A stretch of DNA of 11,393 bases from Limnohabitans sp. (GCA_015657605.1 JACDQO010000448.1:1-11393); one strand, 5' to 3'. Shown: positions 1 to 6,834, counted from the first letter of the stretch. The notes: generated by a model from the sequence alone, not told the origin. Program-made: numbers and translations.

Positions 1-567
1 AAACAATACCTCGACCTCGGCGCGCAAAACATTTTGGTGCCCATGGTTGATACGGCCGAGCAAGCGGCGCAATTGGTGCAGGCCATGCGCTACCCGCAGG
101 ACGACGGCCAGGGCGGCGTGCGCGGCATGGCCGGGGCTCGCGCCTCGCGCTGGGGCCACTACCCGGATTACTTCAAGCGTGCCAACCAAGAGGTCTGCTT
201 GTTGGTGCAAGTCGAATCACGCGAGGCATTGAAGAACTTGGATGCGATTGCCGCTACACCGGGGGTGGACGGCGTGTTCATTGGCCCGGCCGATTTGTCG
301 GCCAGCATGGGCCATGTGGGCAATGCCGCGCACCCCGAAGTGCAGGCGGCCATTGAAGACGCCATCGCCCGCATCCTGAAGGCAGGCAAGGCGCCGGGCA
401 TCCTGTCGCCTGACCGCCAACTGGCCGCGCATTACCTGTCGCTGGGCGCGCTGTTTGTAGCCGTGGGCCTGGACACCCAACTCTTGATGCGCCACACCAC
501 CGATTTGGCGGCGCACTTCAAGTCGAGCTTGCCCGTTGCTGCACGCGTTAAAGGCGCAACGTATTAA
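1..567 (+). CDS. HpcH/HpaI family aldolase, 3' part (5' end outside window)
   Basis: The reading frame is open from base 1, so the gene starts upstream; the first ATG in frame (base 43) is internal, inside the [10 protein letters not shown] motif. The visible 188 residues match the C-terminal two-thirds of class II pyruvate aldolases such as 4-hydroxy-2-oxoheptanedioate aldolase (HpaI/HpcH) and 2-keto-3-deoxy-L-rhamnonate aldolase, with roughly 70-75 residues missing. Seen: [23 protein letters not shown], the metal ligand Glu in LVQVESREA (visible residue 72), the metal ligand Asp in [12 protein letters not shown] (residue 98), and [11 protein letters not shown] near the end. The family cleaves 4-hydroxy-2-oxo acids to pyruvate plus an aldehyde using a divalent metal, in the cytoplasm. 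The gene is followed after 43 bp by a second, unrelated aldolase and probably shares its operon. The family is certain; the substrate is not. HpaI, RhmA/YfaU and GarL-type functions cannot be separated from this fragment. Confidence 0.93.
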   Translation, partial: KQYLDLGAQNILVPMVDTAEQAAQLVQAMRYPQDDGQGGVRGMAGARASRWGHYPDYFKRANQEVCLLVQVESREALKNLDAIAATPGVDGVFIGPADLSASMGHVGNAAHPEVQAAIEDAIARILKAGKAPGILSPDRQLAAHYLSLGALFVAVGLDTQLLMRHTTDLAAHFKSSLPVAARVKGATY

Positions 568-593
568 TTGGTTAATTGGGTCAGATCCCAATT
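564..593. repeat. Tandem 8-bp repeat merging into a 7-bp-arm palindrome (REP-like)
   Basis: Directly seen: TTAATTGG occurs twice in tandem (564-571 and 572-579), overlapping the stop codon of the upstream aldolase. The second copy runs into a perfect inverted repeat, AATTGGG (574-580) and CCCAATT (587-593), around a 6-nt loop. The element ends five bases before the Shine-Dalgarno of the next gene. There is no T-run after the stem, so it is not a standard intrinsic terminator. The form (ATTGGG, TCAGAT, CCCAAT) resembles REP palindromes mobilised by RAYT/Y1 transposases, but could also be a regulator site or a hairpin tuning expression between the two genes. Confidence 0.6.
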
Positions 594-610
594 CAATGAA
601 GGAAACCACG

Positions 611-1399
611 ATGTTCCCCACACCCCAACCGGTCGTACCCTCGCTGCAAGCGCGGGTGCACCCCGATGAATGGCAAGCCCGCTTGGAGCTGGCCGCTTGT
701 TACCGTGTTTTTGCCCTGCTCGGCTGGACCGAGATGATCTACAACCACATCACGCTGCGCCTGCCCGACAGCGTCACGGGCGGCGAGAAACACTTTTTGA
801 TCAACCCCTTTGGCCTGCATTACAGCGAGGTCACGGCCAGCAATTTGGTCAAAATCGATGTGCAAGGCCGTGTGCTGGATGGCTCGCCATACCCCGTCAA
901 CCCGGCGGGCTTCACGGTGCATGCCGCGGTGCACGAAGGCCTGGCCGGAGCGCATTGCGTGATGCACACCCACACCACGGCGGGCGTGGCGGTGGCCTGT
1001 GTGCAAGGCGGTCTGCAGCAGACCAATTTTTACAGCGCCCAGTTGCACAACATGGTGGCCTACCACGACTTTGAAGGCATCACCATCCACGCCGAAGAAG
1101 CGCCGCGCCTGCTGCGCAGCATTGGCGACAAACAAGCCGTCATCTTGCGCAACCACGGCCTGTTGGCCTGGGGGCACACCTTGTCGCAAACCTTTGCGGT
1201 GCTCTGGACCTTGCAGCGCGCCTGCGAAATCCAACTGGCCACTTTCAGCATGGGCCAGCCCATTGCAGTACCTGAAGCCATCGCTGACAAGTGCACCCGA
1301 GACGCCTTGCAGTTCAACCCGAACCACGGCGCGGGCCAAGACGTTTTTCAATCGCTGGTGCGCCAAATTGACCGGCAAGACAAAGGGTGGCGCGCATGA
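611..1399 (+). CDS. Class II aldolase/adducin family protein
   Basis: This is a 262-residue cytoplasmic protein of the class II (zinc) aldolase/adducin fold. Start 611 is chosen because AAGGA (599-603) lies 7 nt upstream; an ATG at 596 in the same frame would sit on the ribosome site. Seen: MIYNHITLRLP (residues 42-52), the zinc ligands in VMHTHTTAGVA (H119, H121) and the third His in LRNHGLLAWG (H182). By alignment from the conserved VHAAVHE helix, the position of the catalytic Glu of fuculose-phosphate aldolase (FucA Glu73) is Gly in this protein (NPAGFTVH), a pattern typical of the longer adducin-like subgroup, so a sugar-phosphate aldolase call would be unsafe. The gene overlaps the downstream dehydrogenase by 4 nt (ATGA), implying translational coupling. 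A decarboxylase or aldolase acting on a keto/hydroxy acid is possible; the substrate is unknown. Confidence 0.88.
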   Translation: MFPTPQPVVPSLQARVHPDEWQARLELAACYRVFALLGWTEMIYNHITLRLPDSVTGGEKHFLINPFGLHYSEVTASNLVKIDVQGRVLDGSPYPVNPAGFTVHAAVHEGLAGAHCVMHTHTTAGVAVACVQGGLQQTNFYSAQLHNMVAYHDFEGITIHAEEAPRLLRSIGDKQAVILRNHGLLAWGHTLSQTFAVLWTLQRACEIQLATFSMGQPIAVPEAIADKCTRDALQFNPNHGAGQDVFQSLVRQIDRQDKGWRA

Positions 1400-2379
1400 A
1401 AGTCTGTATCTACGGCGCTGGCGCCATTGGCGGCTGGATCGGGACGCACCTGGCACAGCAAGGCTGCAGCCTGAGCGCTGTGGCGCGAGGCGCCACATTC
1501 GAAGCCCTGCAACAAAACGGCTTGGTGCTGCTGCAAGGTGACCAGGAGATCCACACCTCTTTGGTCACCCGCGAGAACCCGGCCGATCTGGGTGTGCAAG
1601 ACCTGGTGATCGTGGCCGTCAAAGCCCCCGCCATGGCCGACGTGGCTCGGCGCATCGGGCCACTCATCGGCCCCAACACCATGGTGCTCACGGCGATGAA
1701 CGGCGTGCCCTGGTGGTTTTTGCAAGGCTTTGGCGGAGCCTTGTCGGGCACCACCTTGCAATCGGTGGACCCGTCCGGCGTAATTGCGCAGCACATCCCA
1801 GCCGACCGCGTGATCGGCGGTGTGGTGCACTCGAGTTGCTCGGTCGACATGCCCGGTGTGATCCGGCACCACTTTGGCAACGGTTTGATTCTGGGTGAAC
1901 CCACCGGGGCAGACACAGCGCGCTTGCGCGACCTGGTGGCGCTGTTGACGCAAGCCGGTTTCAATGCCTCGGCGTCGGCACAAATCCAGAAAGACGTTTG
2001 GTACAAGCTTTGGGGCAATATGACCATCAACCCCATCAGCGCCTTCACCGGGGCCACGACCGACGTGATCTTGGACGACCCGCTGGTGCGCGGTTTTGTC
2101 TCCAGCGTCATGCTCGAAGCCAAGGCCATTGGCGAGCGCATCGGCATTCCGATCGAACAAACGCCCGAAGACCGCCACGCCGTCACGCGCAAGCTCGGGG
2201 CCTTTCGCACCTCGATGCTGCAAGATGTGGATGCGGGCAAACCGGTCGAACTCGATGCCCTTGTGGCCTCGGTGCGGGAGTTGGGCCAGTTGACCGGCGT
2301 GGTCACACCCTTCACGGATGCCTTGTTGGGCCTCAGTCGCCTGCATGCGCGGGGCCTGGGGCTTTATCCCCAACCATGA
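1396..2379 (+). CDS. Ketopantoate reductase-like dehydrogenase (PanE/ApbA family)
   Basis: This 327-residue protein has the 2-dehydropantoate 2-reductase architecture: an N-terminal Rossmann domain with GAGAIG (residues 7-12) binding NADP(H), and an all-helical C-terminal ApbA domain. Residues equivalent to the known catalytic set are present: Lys in VWYKLWGN (K204), Asn208, Ser in RTSMLQD (S273) and Glu in KPVELDALV (E285). Start 1396 (MKVCIYGAG) is preferred over the GTG at 1387 because AAGGG (1383-1387) lies 8 nt upstream and it overlaps the preceding stop as ATGA. Known family chemistry is NADPH reduction of ketopantoate to pantoate. Here the gene is coupled to two aldolases and a permease, which suggests a catabolic paralogue reducing another 2-keto acid or oxidising a 2-hydroxy acid, rather than the pantothenate enzyme. 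The family is secure; the role is inferred. Confidence 0.9.
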   Translation: MKVCIYGAGAIGGWIGTHLAQQGCSLSAVARGATFEALQQNGLVLLQGDQEIHTSLVTRENPADLGVQDLVIVAVKAPAMADVARRIGPLIGPNTMVLTAMNGVPWWFLQGFGGALSGTTLQSVDPSGVIAQHIPADRVIGGVVHSSCSVDMPGVIRHHFGNGLILGEPTGADTARLRDLVALLTQAGFNASASAQIQKDVWYKLWGNMTINPISAFTGATTDVILDDPLVRGFVSSVMLEAKAIGERIGIPIEQTPEDRHAVTRKLGAFRTSMLQDVDAGKPVELDALVASVRELGQLTGVVTPFTDALLGLSRLHARGLGLYPQP

Positions 2380-2412
2380 CCCTGGCAGACCGACCTCAAA
2401 GGCCTTGAACCC

Positions 2413-3327
2413 ATGAGCAACCCAGCCGCATCCCGATTGACAGGGGCCGCTTTTGCCACCTTGTTGTTGACCGCCTTCATGATGGGCGCCAACCATGTGG
2501 CGGCTCGAACCGCGTTCAACCATGGCTTGGATGTGGTGACGGCCGTCACGGTGCGCAGTGTTCTCACCGCTGTCGTTGTGGCCTTGATCTTGTGGCACCA
2601 GAAGGTGGCCTTCAGCGTGCTGCCACAGCAGCGCAAATACCTGGCAGCCGTCGGGGTGCTGATCGCGGTGCAAAGCGTGTGCCTGTACTCGGCGGTGGCG
2701 CGTTTGCCGGTGGCGCTGGCTTTGCTGGCTTTCAACACCTACCCGCTGACCACCGCTTTGTGGGCCCGAATGTTGTATGGCCACAAGCCGGAACGCGCCC
2801 TCTTGTGGGCCATGCCGGTGATGATGGTTGGATTGGCCTTGGCATTGGATGTGCTGGGCGCGGCGTCTGGCTTGGGGGCTGCTCGGCATTGGGGTGAGAT
2901 CGGCGCGGGTGTCGGTTTTGCTTTGATCGCGTCGGTGACTTTTGGTTTGGCCTTGGTGCTGACGCAGCACGAAACCGTGGGTGTGGACGGGCGCTTGCGC
3001 ACCTTCACCTCGCTGACCACGGTGGGTGTTCTGGCCGCCTTGGTGGCCAGCACGCAAGGTGGATTTCAGTGGCCCCAAGCCGAACCGGGCTGGTGGGGTT
3101 TGGCGGGGCTGACTTTCTTGTACGGCACGGCCTTCACCATCATGTTCACCGTGCTGCCCAAGCTGGGTGTGGTGGGCAACTCGGCCATCATGAATGTGGA
3201 GCCTATTTTTGCGTTGGTGCTGGCCTGGGGCTTGCTGGGTCAGGCGATTGCCCCGATGCAATTGGTGGGGGCAGCGGTGGTGGTGTCCACGGTGATGTGG
3301 CTGGGTTTGCGCAAGCCCAAACCTTGA
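2413..3327 (+). CDS. DMT superfamily permease (EamA family)
   Basis: This is a 304-residue integral inner-membrane protein. It shows alternating hydrophobic stretches consistent with ten helices arranged as two EamA halves: the first begins around LLLTAFMMGANHVAARTAF (residues 18-36) and the second around GAGVGFALIASVTFGLALVL (residues 164-183). The C-terminal half contains the typical NVEPIFALVLAWGLLGQ segment (residues 261-277), followed by a final helix and a short basic tail (RKPKP). AAAGG (2398-2402) lies 10 nt before the ATG; the gap to the preceding gene is 33 bp. EamA proteins move amino acids, nucleobases and related metabolites, and the substrate cannot be read from sequence. The position suggests transport of the substrate or product of the two aldolases. 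It converges with the GntR gene, leaving only 31 bp; no clear intrinsic terminator was found there. Confidence 0.9.
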   Translation: MSNPAASRLTGAAFATLLLTAFMMGANHVAARTAFNHGLDVVTAVTVRSVLTAVVVALILWHQKVAFSVLPQQRKYLAAVGVLIAVQSVCLYSAVARLPVALALLAFNTYPLTTALWARMLYGHKPERALLWAMPVMMVGLALALDVLGAASGLGAARHWGEIGAGVGFALIASVTFGLALVLTQHETVGVDGRLRTFTSLTTVGVLAALVASTQGGFQWPQAEPGWWGLAGLTFLYGTAFTIMFTVLPKLGVVGNSAIMNVEPIFALVLAWGLLGQAIAPMQLVGAAVVVSTVMWLGLRKPKP

Positions 3328-3358
3328 GCGTGGCAGCGGCTGTGGTTGTGGTTGTGTT

Positions 3359-4147
3359 TTAGCTGTTCAGGCCCTTGACCAAAGGCTGCGCCAATCGCGC
3401 GCCCTCTTGCTCCCAAAATGCAGGATCGGCTTGCCGGATGCGGCCTATCGCGTTGCCCATGTGGGCCGCTGCGGCTTGCCTGGCTTGGTCTGCGTTGCCA
3501 GCCACGATGGCCGACAAGATGGCCTGGTGTTCTGCCTGCACCTCGGCTGCAAAATCGAGCCTGCGCGCCTCGTTGGCCCGTGTCACTTGGGTGGCGCCAT
3601 GGAGAAATTGGCTCAGGTACTGCAGTGTCTGGATCAAAAAGGGGTTGCGTGTGGCTTGCGCAATCGCTCGGTGAAAGTTCACGTCTTCGGCCACCCCATT
3701 GCCACCGGCCAAGACCGCTTCGTTCAGGGCTTTGACCGCTTGTTCAATGACCAAAATATCCTGGGGGTTGCGCCGCTCGGCGGCCAAAGCGGCCACTTCA
3801 GCCTCCAGGGCGCGGCGCACCTCCACCATCTGGACCACCGCATCTTGCGAAGCGGCATGCTGGGCTTCGAAATGCAAAGCGGGAAGGGGCAATTCCAGTT
3901 TGACAAACACCCCGCTGCCCTGGCGCGAATCCACCAAGCCCAGCGACTTCAGGCGCGACACCGCCTCTCGCACCACGGTGCGGCTGACCTGAAACTGTTC
4001 GGCCAAATTGGCTTCAGTGGGCAACTTGGCGCCCGGTGCCAATCGGCCCTGTTCGATCTCGGCCATCAGCTGTGCGGCCACTTGGTCGGACAGGCGAGCG
4101 CCGCTGGAGACGGGTGTGAAATGTTGGCTCATGGACTTGTCATACAA
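3359..4147 (-). CDS. GntR family transcriptional regulator, FCD (FadR-type) subfamily
   Basis: This is a cytoplasmic DNA-binding regulator of 262 residues. The N-terminal winged helix-turn-helix (about residues 18-83) contains KLPTEANLAEQFQVSRTVV and the wing GLVDSRQGSGVFV. The C-terminal FCD ligand-binding domain (about 105-235) keeps the expected metal-site residues: Asp155 and His159 in EDVNFHRAI, His207 in AEHQAI and His229 in AAHMGN. Two starts compete. TTG at 4147 has GGAG 8 nt upstream (4159-4156); ATG at 4132 (giving 257 residues) has no visible ribosome site. I give the longer one, with low certainty about those five residues. The gene is divergent from the FAD monooxygenase operon across 175 bp containing a palindrome cluster, so it probably controls that operon, as FCD repressors of aromatic and organic-acid catabolism often do. 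The effector is unknown, probably a carboxylate or pathway intermediate. Confidence 0.92.
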   Translation of the reverse strand: MYDKSMSQHFTPVSSGARLSDQVAAQLMAEIEQGRLAPGAKLPTEANLAEQFQVSRTVVREAVSRLKSLGLVDSRQGSGVFVKLELPLPALHFEAQHAASQDAVVQMVEVRRALEAEVAALAAERRNPQDILVIEQAVKALNEAVLAGGNGVAEDVNFHRAIAQATRNPFLIQTLQYLSQFLHGATQVTRANEARRLDFAAEVQAEHQAILSAIVAGNADQARQAAAAHMGNAIGRIRQADPAFWEQEGARLAQPLVKGLNS

Positions 4148-4209
4148 AAAACAAGCTCCAGCATACAGACCTCCGCCGTGCAGCGCTGTCCACCCAGCGC
4201 CATGGGGCG

Positions 4210-4238
4210 TTTTCAGGGTCCATACAAACCCATAAAAT
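4210..4238 (+). promoter_or_regulatory. Candidate sigma70 promoter for the monooxygenase operon
   Basis: TTTTCA (4210-4215, four of six matches to TTGACA) is separated by exactly 17 bp from TAAAAT (4233-4238, five of six matches to TATAAT). The predicted transcription start near 4245 lies 78 bp before the ATG at 4323. This is a pattern match only. It gains weight from the palindromes starting at 4242, which would overlap the start site in the manner of a repressor operator. Confidence 0.35.
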
Positions 4239-4241
4239 TAC

Positions 4242-4276
4242 GTTTAGGTAAACTGATTTATCAATGGTAAATTACC
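4242..4276. promoter_or_regulatory. Cluster of three palindromes, candidate GntR/FCD operator
   Basis: Three short perfect inverted repeats lie almost end to end: GTTTA-gg-TAAAC (4242-4253), TGAT-tt-ATCA (4254-4263) and GGTAA-a-TTACC (4266-4276). GGTAAA is also directly repeated at 4247 and 4266, a 19-bp offset close to two helical turns. FCD-type GntR proteins commonly bind short dyads with a one- or few-base centre, and the last dyad fits that format. The location between a candidate -10 box and the monooxygenase start, in the spacer shared with a GntR gene, supports an operator. Binding itself is inferred. Confidence 0.45.
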
Positions 4277-4322
4277 GGCTGGGCACCGCAGGGTGCTTTC
4301 AGACCCTTTTGGAGCTCGTCAC

Positions 4323-6007
4323 ATGGGTGCTTACGTCAACCCGATTTATCCGTACAAGTCGCCTGCCGACTTGATGGCCACACCGCCGCAGCGCAAACCG
4401 CTGATCGTCATTGGTGCTGGGCCGGTGGGCCTGGCCGCTGCCATCGACGCCCGCTTGCAGGGTTTGGAGGTGCTGGTGCTGGACGACGACAAGACCGTGT
4501 CCATCGGTTCGCGGGCGGTGTGTTACGCCAAACGCTCGCTCGAAATTCTGGACCGCCTGGGCATTGCCAACGAAGCTTGCGGCTTGGGCGTGAGCTGGAA
4601 CATTGGCCGCACTTTTTTGGAAGAAGATGAGGTCTACCAGTTCAACCTGGTGCCCGACGCCGGCCACAAGCGCCCCGGCATGATCAACCTGCAGCAATAC
4701 CACGTGGAAGAAATGCTGATTGCCCGCGCCCTCGAATTGGGCGCCGACATCCGCTGGCAACACAAAGTGACGGCCGTCACGCGCCATGACGAGCACGCCA
4801 CACTCACCGTGGAAACGCCCGACGGCACGTTCGACATCGAGGCCGACTGGCTGGTGGTGGCCGACGGCGCGCGCAGCCCCATTCGCCGCCATCTGGGCCT
4901 GGACATCGAAGGCCGCGTGTTCCAGGACCGCTTTTTGATTGCCGACGTGATCATGAAAGCCGACTACCCCGCAGAGCGCTGGTTCTGGTTTGACCCGCCC
5001 TTTCATCCCAACCAAAGCGTGCTGCTGCACAAACAAAGCAACAACGTCTGGCGCATTGACTTTCAGCTCGGCTGGGACGCCGACCCCGAAGAAGAAAAGA
5101 AGCCCGAAAAAGTCATTCCGCGTCTGAAAGCCATGCTGGGCGATGACCGCCCGTTTGAGCTGGAGTGGGTCAGCATCTACACCTTCCAGTGCCGCCGCAT
5201 GACCGACTTCCGCCATGGCCGTGTGCTGTTTGCGGGCGACGCGGCGCATCAGGTCTCGCCTTTTGGCGCGCGCGGGGCCAACTCGGGCTTTCAGGATGCG
5301 GACGACCTGATGTGGAAGCTGGGCTTGGTGATCAAAGGCCAGGCCAGCGAAAAACTGCTCGACACCTACGCGATGGACCGCCAATTCGCGGCCGACGAAA
5401 ACATCATGAACTCGACGCGCTCGACCGACTTCATCACGCCCAAGAGCCGCACGAGCAAGACCTTCCGCAACCAGGTGCTGGCGCTGGCCAAGCACCACCC
5501 GTTGCGCGCAAGTTGGTCAACTCGGGCCGCCTGTCGGTGCCCTCTTTCTTGACTGGCTCGGTGCTCAACACGCCCGACGCCGACCTGTTTGAAGGCAATA
5601 TGGTGCCCGGCGCACCGATGGACGATGCGCCCGTGCAAGTGGACGGCCAAGACGCCTGGCTGCTGGACCAGGTGGGCAAAGGTTTTCAGCTCATGTTGTT
5701 TGTGAATGCGCCGCCTACGCCCGAGGTCCTGGCGCAACTGGCATCCTGTAGCAGCGCATCCCAGTGCGCGAATGCGCCCGTGCCGGTGACCCCCCTCATC
5801 GTCACTCCGCATGCGCTCGACGTCCCTGGCATTACCGTCATCGTCGACGCCCAAGGCCTGATGGCCAAGCGCTACGACGCCCAACCTGGCACCACGTACT
5901 TGCTGCGCCCCGACCAGCATGTGGCAGCACGCTGGCGCACGCTGGACGCTGCCAAGTTGCAAACCGCCCTGGCCCGCGCCATCGGTGCCCACATCGGCAC
6001 GGCTTGA
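4323..6007 (+). CDS. FAD-dependent aromatic hydroxylase-type monooxygenase, interrupted by a frameshift
   Basis: This is a class A flavoprotein monooxygenase of the PHBH fold, close in plan to 3-(3-hydroxyphenyl)propionate and phenol hydroxylases, which use NAD(P)H and O2 to hydroxylate aromatic rings. ATG 4323 is chosen because GGAG (4311-4314) lies 8 nt upstream; the longer frame begins at GTG 4293. Motifs: GAGPVG (residues 31-36, FAD dinucleotide site), VADGARSP (179-186, DG motif) and LFAGDAAHQVSPFGARGAN (302-320, FAD ribityl contact). The frame runs to a stop at 5552, but homology is lost after AKHHP (residue 393). The family sequence resumes in another frame from 5504 (ARKLVNSGRLSVP) to 6007. 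Adding one base at 5502-5503 gives Phe and a continuous protein of 561 residues with a C-terminal thioredoxin-like domain. As written, the product would be a 409-residue truncated protein with a 16-residue aberrant tail. The gene leads the unit with DUF2783 and VOC proteins. The substrate is not assignable. Confidence 0.88.
5499..5506 (+). other. Frameshift site in the FAD monooxygenase gene
   Basis: The sequence CCG TTG CGC reads Pro-Leu-Arg and then a non-homologous tail ending at 5552. Inserting one T or C after TT (5502-5503) gives CCG TTT GCG CGC AAG, Pro-Phe-Ala-Arg-Lys, which joins the two well-conserved halves exactly. The upstream frame starts at positions divisible by 3 and the downstream frame at positions of remainder 2, as a single-base loss requires. 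No slippery heptamer was seen. Confidence 0.85.
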
Positions 6008-6025
6008 ACAGCACCCAAAACTGAC

Positions 6026-6268
6026 ATGAGCAACGACATGCACACCGCCCTCAAAACCGACCCCAACTTCCATGAAGCCGGACGCCGGTTCTTTCGTGAC
6101 TTTTCACCGGGTGACGAGTTTTACGAGCACCTGATCGACGCCCACAACGGCCTGAGCGACGAACAAAGCGAGGCGCTCAACGCCCGACTGATTTTGCTGC
6201 TGGCCAACCACATTGGCGACTTGAAGGTGCTGCGCGAGGCACTGCAGGCCGCCCGCCAATCCGACTGA
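6026..6268 (+). CDS. DUF2783 domain-containing small protein
   Basis: This is an 80-residue, mostly helical, soluble protein with no signal peptide or membrane segment. The core FYEHLIDAHNGLSDEQSEAL (residues 32-51) followed by NARLILLLANHIGD (52-65) matches my recollection of the DUF2783 family, which has no established biochemical function. ATG 6026 gives the full length; an in-frame ATG at 6038 is possible, and neither has a strong Shine-Dalgarno, so translation may depend on coupling to the monooxygenase, whose stop is 18 nt upstream. It lies between a flavin monooxygenase and a VOC enzyme with gaps of 18 and 17 nt, so it is almost certainly cotranscribed. A role as an accessory or stabilising subunit of one of these enzymes is inference only. 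Confidence 0.85.
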   Translation: MSNDMHTALKTDPNFHEAGRRFFRDFSPGDEFYEHLIDAHNGLSDEQSEALNARLILLLANHIGDLKVLREALQAARQSD

Positions 6269-6285
6269 GCCTTTTGGAGAACCTG

Positions 6286-6822
6286 ATGAAAATCGACCGC
6301 ATCCACCACGCCGCTTACCGCTGCAAAGACGCCAAAGCCACGGTTGAGTGGTACGTGAAAAACCTGAACATGGATTTCGTGCTGGCCATCGCCGAGGACT
6401 TGGTCCCTTCCACCAAAGCCCCAGACCCTTACATGCATGTGTTTTTGGATGCAGGCGGCGGCAACGTGCTGGCTTTCTTTGAGCTGCCCAACTCCCCAGA
6501 GATGGGCCGCGACAACAACACCCCGGCTTGGGTGCAGCACATCGCCTTCAAGGTGGACAGTCTGCAAGCCCTGGAAGAGGCCAAGGCCCGCCTGCAAGCC
6601 AACGGCGTGGACGTCTTAGGCCCGACCAACCACACCATCTTCAAGAGCATTTACTTCTTTGACCCCAACGGCCACCGCCTGGAACTGGCCGCCGATGTGG
6701 GTACGCCCGAGATGTACGCCAAGCTCGACGCATGCAAATGGGACATGCTCAACGAGTGGTCCCAAACCAAACGTGCCCCCAAACACGCAGCCTGGATGCA
6801 CGAACCCGAGCTGCAAAGCTGA
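6286..6822 (+). CDS. VOC family protein (glyoxalase/extradiol dioxygenase fold)
   Basis: This is a cytoplasmic 178-residue protein. ATG 6286 is set by GGAGA (6276-6280), 5 nt upstream; an upstream TTG at 6274 lies before this site and is rejected. It has one vicinal-oxygen-chelate unit with paired beta-alpha-beta-beta-beta modules. Putative metal ligands are His7 or His8 in RIHHAAYRC, His85 in WVQHIAFKVD and Glu133 in GHRLELAAD, the usual His-His-Glu set of VOC enzymes. Other seen blocks are VPSTKAPDPYMHVFLD (40-55) and FKSIYFFDPNGH (119-130). VOC proteins include glyoxalase I, extradiol ring-cleavage dioxygenases, epimerases and antibiotic-binding proteins. Next to an aromatic hydroxylase, a dioxygenase, isomerase or hydrolase-like step on the hydroxylated product is the natural guess, but it is shorter than classical two-domain extradiol dioxygenases. 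It converges with the LysR gene, with only 12 bp between them. Confidence 0.88.
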   Translation: MKIDRIHHAAYRCKDAKATVEWYVKNLNMDFVLAIAEDLVPSTKAPDPYMHVFLDAGGGNVLAFFELPNSPEMGRDNNTPAWVQHIAFKVDSLQALEEAKARLQANGVDVLGPTNHTIFKSIYFFDPNGHRLELAADVGTPEMYAKLDACKWDMLNEWSQTKRAPKHAAWMHEPELQS

Positions 6823-6834
6823 AGCCCTGCACGC

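Noticed and set aside
1348..3261. A 637-codon open frame on the minus strand opposite the dehydrogenase and permease genes
   Set aside because: Its translation is rich in His, Gln, Arg and Gly with no domain or motif, as expected for the antisense of GC-rich genes with strong third-position bias. The plus-strand genes are clear family members with ribosome sites.
3328..3358. Possible intrinsic terminator between the convergent permease and GntR genes
   Set aside because: There is a GTTGTG-rich stretch ending in TTTT, but no stable GC-rich stem precedes it on either strand.
3407..4270. A 287-codon plus-strand open frame opposite the GntR gene
   Set aside because: No recognisable domain, and the minus strand encodes a textbook winged HTH plus FCD domain.
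4293..4322. GTG at 4293 as the start of the FAD monooxygenase
   Set aside because: There is no ribosome site before it, while ATG 4323 has GGAG at 8 nt spacing and yields a more family-like N-terminus.
4299..5498. A 399-codon minus-strand open frame opposite the FAD monooxygenase
   Set aside because: Low-complexity, motif-free composition. The plus strand shows all three FAD motifs, so this is a shadow.
5480..5552. Programmed ribosomal frameshifting in the monooxygenase gene
   Set aside because: No slippery heptamer, internal Shine-Dalgarno or obvious downstream structure was seen. The site is a plain one-base deficit, and programmed shifts are not known for this family.
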